Source of the DNA: a bacterium A37T11
GTDB taxonomy: Bacteria > Bacteroidota > Bacteroidia > Sphingobacteriales > Sphingobacteriaceae
DNA length: 64,000 bases
Direction of reading: 5' to 3'
Assembly (NCBI GenBank): GCA_900109895.1
Contig: FOBR01000020.1
Span: 1 to 64,000 of the forward strand
Shown one piece after another: positions 59,989 through 64,000 of the stretch. The position numbers and the translations under genes are program-made. The stretch's first letter is position 1. Every line of letters begins with the position of its first letter. The notes beneath the pieces were generated by a model, which saw only the letters and a program-made list of their open reading frames with translations, was not told where the DNA came from and searched no databases.

Positions 59989-60804
59989 TTAATAACGCAC
60001 CATCTTCAGACTACCCAGATTTTCAATGGGATAATACCCTCGTGCGATACGTTCATCCTCATCGCAGGCCTCCACATCCTGGGGCAGGGTATGTTGGCTA
60101 TAGCGTGTCCAGGTATTGCAGTCCACCCAAAACTGCTGGGGTTGGGTAGAGGATATTGGAATGAATCCGGTAGCTTTATATGAACTGCCATCGGACCAGG
60201 TCTTATCTAAATAGGTCATAATATCGCCGGGCGCAAAATCTCTGCTAAAATGCACTATTAGTTTGCTGAGGCCACCCACAATTAACAGATCCGCACGATG
60301 GCAAAAACGAAGTAATTCGAAAGAACGGTAATTATCTGACTTGTCGTTCATGCGTCTCCCTCCGCTAAAAACGGCAACGGATACAAGTTCTCCATTAGTA
60401 AAGAGGCCATACCGGTATTTTCCAGGCAATGGGACGTGAAGGTGGTAATCTTGCTGGAACTCCATGGCCATTTTTTTGCTTATTCGGGCGGCAACAGTCT
60501 GACGGGCAGAAATCTTTTGACCTTTTCCAAACAAGGCGCTCAATCGGTGATTGATCTGTTTATTTTTGTTCTGGCATAGATCTTCATCCAAATGGATGAT
60601 TCGTGTGGCCTTTAAAGAATCAGGTGGTGTCCAATGTTTCCGATGTAAAATTAACAAATAAAATACAAGGATTGTGGAATGTTGTTTAATGTTAACTAAG
60701 AAGACAGTAGGGCTAATCTCCTCAACCTGGCAACGAAAACCAACTATTTTTTCCAGTTGCTGCGTAAAATTTGACAATATGGGGGGAATTTGCCTTTTTA
60801 TCAT
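59989..60804 (-). CDS. Protein with a phage homing-endonuclease-type C-terminal domain
   Basis: 271 residues from the ATG at 60804 (an in-frame ATG at 60831 adds nine residues). The C-terminal half has YRYGLFTNGELVSVAVFSGG, SFELLRFCHRADLLIVGGLS, KLIVHFSRDFAPGDIMTYLD and KTWSDGSSYKATGFIPIS. This sequence of motifs matches the domain that follows the nuclease in phage homing endonucleases of the SegE-like group (LRFC...VGGxSKL..Y.D..WSxG..Y...GF). The N-terminal half is not a recognisable nuclease, so this is a chromosomal, possibly domesticated relative. It is also close in size to conserved Bacteroidota proteins of unknown role. Divergent from the serine hydrolase gene, 77 bases away. Confidence 0.55.
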   Translation of the reverse strand: MIKRQIPPILSNFTQQLEKIVGFRCQVEEISPTVFLVNIKQHSTILVFYLLILHRKHWTPPDSLKATRIIHLDEDLCQNKNKQINHRLSALFGKGQKISARQTVAARISKKMAMEFQQDYHLHVPLPGKYRYGLFTNGELVSVAVFSGGRRMNDKSDNYRSFELLRFCHRADLLIVGGLSKLIVHFSRDFAPGDIMTYLDKTWSDGSSYKATGFIPISSTQPQQFWVDCNTWTRYSQHTLPQDVEACDEDERIARGYYPIENLGSLKMVRY

Positions 60805-60881
60805 GTTCAAAGTTAGGAAAATTTTATACATGTCATAGATTCACAAAAAATGTCAGTATATTCGTAGACATAACGTGTGTG

Positions 60882-62669
60882 ATGAAAATATTGTTTAAAA
60901 AATACACAGCCTTTTTTTTGTTATTCCTTTTTGGAATCGTTTTTTCCTATGCTCAACCGGGTGTTATTGCTAAATCTTCGGCCACTTCGGTGCTTCCAGT
61001 GCTGCTTAATAATGAACACGGTATCATTCCGCTAAAATCATTAAATACCCGCAAGATCGCCTTATTGAATTTGCGGGCCGACACCAGCTTTTCCGTGTGG
61101 TTGGGAAAATATGCAAACATTCGGCCATTTAATAGTCTTACGGATACGGCGGCATTGGCTGATTTGGATGAGTCGCTGAAATTTTTTAATACGTTGGTTA
61201 TTTCGTTGGATGCGTCACAATTGAATTCTTCGCTTATTCATTTTATACGCATGAAGGCTGTAGGTAGCGCGGTGATTGTTGCCGCCTTTGGCCCTTTAGA
61301 TCAATTGGCCCTACTGGATGAGGTCTCGGTACCCATCATCTGGTGTTCTACGGATACGAATGCAGGATCCCTTGAAACCGCAGAAATCATCTTCGGAGGG
61401 ATTGCTGCTCAGTCTCGCTTAGCAAAAACCGTATCTCACCGATACCTGGCTGGCGGAGGATTTAGTACACAAAAAACGCGTATTGGTTATGGTGTTCCAA
61501 AAGATGTGGGTATTAATGGGTCTAAATTAACTTCTCGGATCGATGCGATAGCAGAGGAAGCAATTAAGGGGAAAGCGGCCCCGGGATGTGTGGTGATGGT
61601 TGTTAAAAATGGGGTGGTTATTTTTGAAAAAGCCTACGGGTATCATACCTACGGGCACGACAGGCTTACCCGCACAGATGACCTTTTTGATTTGGCATCG
61701 GTCACTAAGATCACCGTTACGACACCCACAATTATGCGCTTGACAGAACAAGGCAGGGTGGATTTGAATAAAACGATGGGCTATTATTTGTTGCAGGCGC
61801 AGCATACCAATAAAAACAATGTAATATTACGAAATGTGATGCTGCATGAGGCAGGATTTACGCCATTTATCCCTTTTTATAATGACTTGAAACCTGAGGA
61901 CCACCGCAGCGACTCATCAGCAGCTTACCCGGTTAAGGTAGCTGACAGATATTATCTGCGCAAAGATTATTACGAAAAGATCATGTGGCCGGCCATGTTG
62001 CAATCGCCCATAACGCCACCCGGAAAATATGTGTACAGCGATTTGAGCATGTACGTGATGAAAGAAGTGGCCGAACATCAAACTTCTATCCCTATTCAAC
62101 AATACATTCAGGAAGAATTTTACAAACCACTGGGCATGAAAACAGCCGGATACTTGCCCTTGCGACGATTTCCGAAAGATCGGATAGTCCCGACGGAAGA
62201 TGACAAAACATTCAGGGGGTCGTTATTGCAGGGATATGTGCATGATCAGGGAGCCGCTATGGCTGGTGGGATAGCCGGGCATGCCGGCAATTTTGCTACC
62301 GCCAATGACCTTGCTATCTATGCTCAGCTGTTACTTAATAGAGGTACATATGGTGGTGAAAGCTACTTCAAGCCCGAAACCGTTGATTTATTTACCTCAA
62401 GGCAATCGGCCACCAGCCGAAGGGGTCTTGGTTTTGACCGGTGGGATCCGGATCCCGCTAAAGAATATCCTTCCAAACTGGCTTCACCAGCTACTTATGG
62501 CCATACTGGATATACCGGAACTTGTATATGGATAGATCCGCAAAATCAGCTAACCTATATCTTCCTTTCTAACCGCGTTAACCCGGATGTAAGCCCTTTC
62601 CTCTCTAAACTAAATATAAGGCCAAGGATTGAGGACGCGATTTACGAAGCAATTAAAGAAGGATTGTAA
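60882..62669 (+). CDS. Serine hydrolase (beta-lactamase fold) with a GH3-like N-terminal region
   Basis: 595 residues from the ATG at 60882, which gives the signal MKILFKKYTAFFLLFLFGIV. The first 210 residues contain LNNEHGIIPLKSLNTRKIAL and other segments like the C-terminal domain of family 3 glycoside hydrolases. Residues about 225-595 are a class C/esterase beta-lactamase fold: SVTK in DLASVTKITVTTP as the active-site SxxK, a YSDLSMY loop for the YxN, and YGHTGYTG for the HTG-type end. Bacteroidota encode fusions of a GH3 N-acetylglucosaminidase with a beta-lactamase fold; here the catalytic GH3 N-terminal domain is absent. Probably a periplasmic wall-peptide hydrolase. Confidence 0.85.
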   Translation: MKILFKKYTAFFLLFLFGIVFSYAQPGVIAKSSATSVLPVLLNNEHGIIPLKSLNTRKIALLNLRADTSFSVWLGKYANIRPFNSLTDTAALADLDESLKFFNTLVISLDASQLNSSLIHFIRMKAVGSAVIVAAFGPLDQLALLDEVSVPIIWCSTDTNAGSLETAEIIFGGIAAQSRLAKTVSHRYLAGGGFSTQKTRIGYGVPKDVGINGSKLTSRIDAIAEEAIKGKAAPGCVVMVVKNGVVIFEKAYGYHTYGHDRLTRTDDLFDLASVTKITVTTPTIMRLTEQGRVDLNKTMGYYLLQAQHTNKNNVILRNVMLHEAGFTPFIPFYNDLKPEDHRSDSSAAYPVKVADRYYLRKDYYEKIMWPAMLQSPITPPGKYVYSDLSMYVMKEVAEHQTSIPIQQYIQEEFYKPLGMKTAGYLPLRRFPKDRIVPTEDDKTFRGSLLQGYVHDQGAAMAGGIAGHAGNFATANDLAIYAQLLLNRGTYGGESYFKPETVDLFTSRQSATSRRGLGFDRWDPDPAKEYPSKLASPATYGHTGYTGTCIWIDPQNQLTYIFLSNRVNPDVSPFLSKLNIRPRIEDAIYEAIKEGL

Positions 62670-62777
62670 AATTTCAGCCGTAGAGAAGTCTTTGTGATGA
62701 ACCTTGACAAGGGTTTAACAATACTTTTAATATAATTTCCGTACTTTGCAGCCAGAGAGAGAACCCATATTGGTCTA

Positions 62778-63917
62778 ATGAAAATAGGAATTGTTTGTTA
62801 TCCTACCTTTGGAGGTAGTGGTGTGGTGGCGACTGAACTGGGCAAGGCTTTGGCCGCTAATGGCCATCAGGTTCATTTTATTACGTATAGCCAGCCAGCC
62901 CGGCTTGATTTTTTTTCAGCCAACTTATTTTACCACGAAGTCACAATATCAAAATACCCGCTATTTGATTTCCCACCCTATGAGGTAGCTTTGGCCAGTA
63001 AAATGGTGGAGGTGGCCCGCTTTGAAAAGCTGGATCTGCTGCATGTGCATTATGCCATACCACATGCTTCTGCCGCACTGATGGCTAAACAGATTCTGGC
63101 TACTTATGGCATCAACATTCCCATCATCACCACCTTGCACGGTACGGATATTACATTGGTGGGCAAAGACCCGAGCTATAACCCAGTGGTGACTTACTCC
63201 ATCAACATGTCGGATGGTGTGACGGCTGTATCCCAAAACCTCAAAGACGACACCTATAATCATTTTGACATAAAGAGGGACATTAGGGTGATCCCTAATT
63301 TTGTAGATTTTTCACGTTTTAGCTTACAGCCTCGTGAACATTTTAAGAAGGCGATCGCACCAGGGGATGAGCGTATCCTGATCCATACATCCAATTTTAG
63401 ACGTGTAAAAAGAACGTCAGATGTGATCCGTATCTTCCAAAAGATTCAGGAAAAGATCCCTTCCAAATTACTGATGGTAGGTGATGGGCCTGAGCGGGCA
63501 AATACGGAGCAGCTATGCCGTGACTTGGATTGTTGTATGGATGTGCGTTACTTGGGAAAACAGGACGCCATTGAAGAGATCCTCTCAGTTTCTGACCTAT
63601 TCCTGATGCCGTCTGAATCTGAGAGCTTTGGCTTGGCAGCTTTGGAAGCTATGGCCTGTAAGGTTCCGGTCATTTCATCGAATGCGGGTGGCTTACCTGA
63701 GTTGAATGTGGATGGGGTGACAGGTTTCCTGGATGAAGTAGGTGATATTGACAATATGGCGGCTCATGCTATTTATATATTGGAAGATAATGAACGCCTG
63801 GCAAAATTTAAACAAGCAGCGTTAGACCGAGCCAAAAATTTTGAGCTCAGCCTCATCCTTCCACTCTATGAAGAGTATTATCAGGAAGTGATAGACCGGG
63901 TGGGCGTGATCAGCTAA
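62778..63917 (+). CDS. bshA: N-acetyl-alpha-D-glucosaminyl L-malate synthase
   Basis: 379 residues, the normal length of BshA, a GT4 glycosyltransferase that joins UDP-GlcNAc to L-malate in the first step of bacillithiol synthesis. The start [20 protein letters not shown] is diagnostic of BshA (KIGIxCxPxxGGSGVVAxELG). The C-terminal donor site is [20 protein letters not shown] plus [20 protein letters not shown]. It implies that the organism makes bacillithiol as its low-molecular-weight thiol. Other bsh genes are not in this window. The preceding gap of 108 bases holds no obvious terminator. Confidence 0.95.
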   Translation: MKIGIVCYPTFGGSGVVATELGKALAANGHQVHFITYSQPARLDFFSANLFYHEVTISKYPLFDFPPYEVALASKMVEVARFEKLDLLHVHYAIPHASAALMAKQILATYGINIPIITTLHGTDITLVGKDPSYNPVVTYSINMSDGVTAVSQNLKDDTYNHFDIKRDIRVIPNFVDFSRFSLQPREHFKKAIAPGDERILIHTSNFRRVKRTSDVIRIFQKIQEKIPSKLLMVGDGPERANTEQLCRDLDCCMDVRYLGKQDAIEEILSVSDLFLMPSESESFGLAALEAMACKVPVISSNAGGLPELNVDGVTGFLDEVGDIDNMAAHAIYILEDNERLAKFKQAALDRAKNFELSLILPLYEEYYQEVIDRVGVIS

Positions 63918-63938
63918 GATCCGCAGATCCCGGTTAAT

Positions 63939-64000
63939 TTACTTCCAGATCATTTTTTGCAGGTAACTTGGGAAAAGGCGCATGTGGCTCACGCTGGTAC
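63939..64000 (-). CDS. 3' end of an unidentified gene (partial)
   Basis: An open frame enters from the right edge on the minus strand and stops with TAA at 63941-63939. The visible C-terminus reads TSVSHMRLFPSYLQKMIWK. The length is too small to identify. Confidence 0.3.
   Translation of the reverse strand, partial: TSVSHMRLFPSYLQKMIWK

Noticed and set aside
1-64000. tRNA or rRNA genes
   Set aside because: No cloverleaf with GGTTCGAATC-type T arm and no ribosomal RNA signature was seen on either strand during reading.

Overview
The window comes from a Bacteroidota chromosome, most likely a Sphingobacteriaceae-like soil or plant organism. The evidence is three SusC/SusD receptor pairs, two ECF-sigma/FecR-type regulatory pairs, three TlpA-type thioredoxins, BshA (bacillithiol), and promoters of the Bacteroidota type (TTG, about 19 bases, TAnnTTTG) at several places. 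The genus is inferred from gene content only.

Layout. 1-3.7 kb is a worn accessory patch: a transposase remnant, a truncated TlpA-like protein, a 164-nt hairpin RNA candidate that looks like 6S RNA, a small HTH protein, a RelB/YoeB-like toxin-antitoxin pair, and 0.9 kb of palindromes and broken genes ending in a decapitated short-chain dehydrogenase. 3.9-5.0 kb holds a YceI protein and a hotdog thioesterase. 5.1-13.2 kb (minus strand) is a complete sigma - FecR - SusC - SusD - discoidin lipoprotein uptake locus. 13.4-17.6 kb holds an M1 aminopeptidase, two small envelope genes and a PNPOx-like stress protein. 17.6-19.9 kb is an Rpn/YhgA-like nuclease between two copies of a folded palindromic repeat, then an XRE regulator. 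20.5-27.9 kb is a SusC-SusD-TlpA operon facing a Crp/Fnr - MauE - small two-cysteine secreted protein operon. 28.1-30.5 kb has a tight three-gene unit of unknown function plus two tiny helical proteins, one behind an array of 11-bp repeats. 30.6-32.2 kb holds a large unknown protein and a subtilase fragment. 32.3-42.4 kb is a second SusC-SusD-TlpA locus with FecR and sigma. Its sigma gene has an in-frame stop, an ATPase/nuclease gene sits between sigma and FecR, and at least three intergenic-type repeats have become coding sequence inside FecR and SusC. 42.5 kb has an orphan response regulator. 43.3-49.5 kb is an iron-uptake-type cluster (DUF4856, imelysin, HTTM, TonB receptor). 49.6-52.4 kb is gluconate kinase plus gluconate permease. 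The rest (52.5-64 kb) is mostly housekeeping: YbjQ-like protein, MFS exporter, topoisomerase III, YjbQ, acyl-CoA dehydrogenase, KAS II, a serine hydrolase and BshA.

How the genes work together. The SusC/SusD pairs import substrates through the outer membrane, and two are wired to sigma/anti-sigma cell-surface signalling. Two pairs are joined to periplasmic thioredoxin-fold proteins. One of those lies next to a MauE-type membrane protein and a small secreted two-cysteine protein, which suggests a redox-linked secretion or uptake system that I cannot match to a described one. No tRNA, rRNA or CRISPR array was seen.
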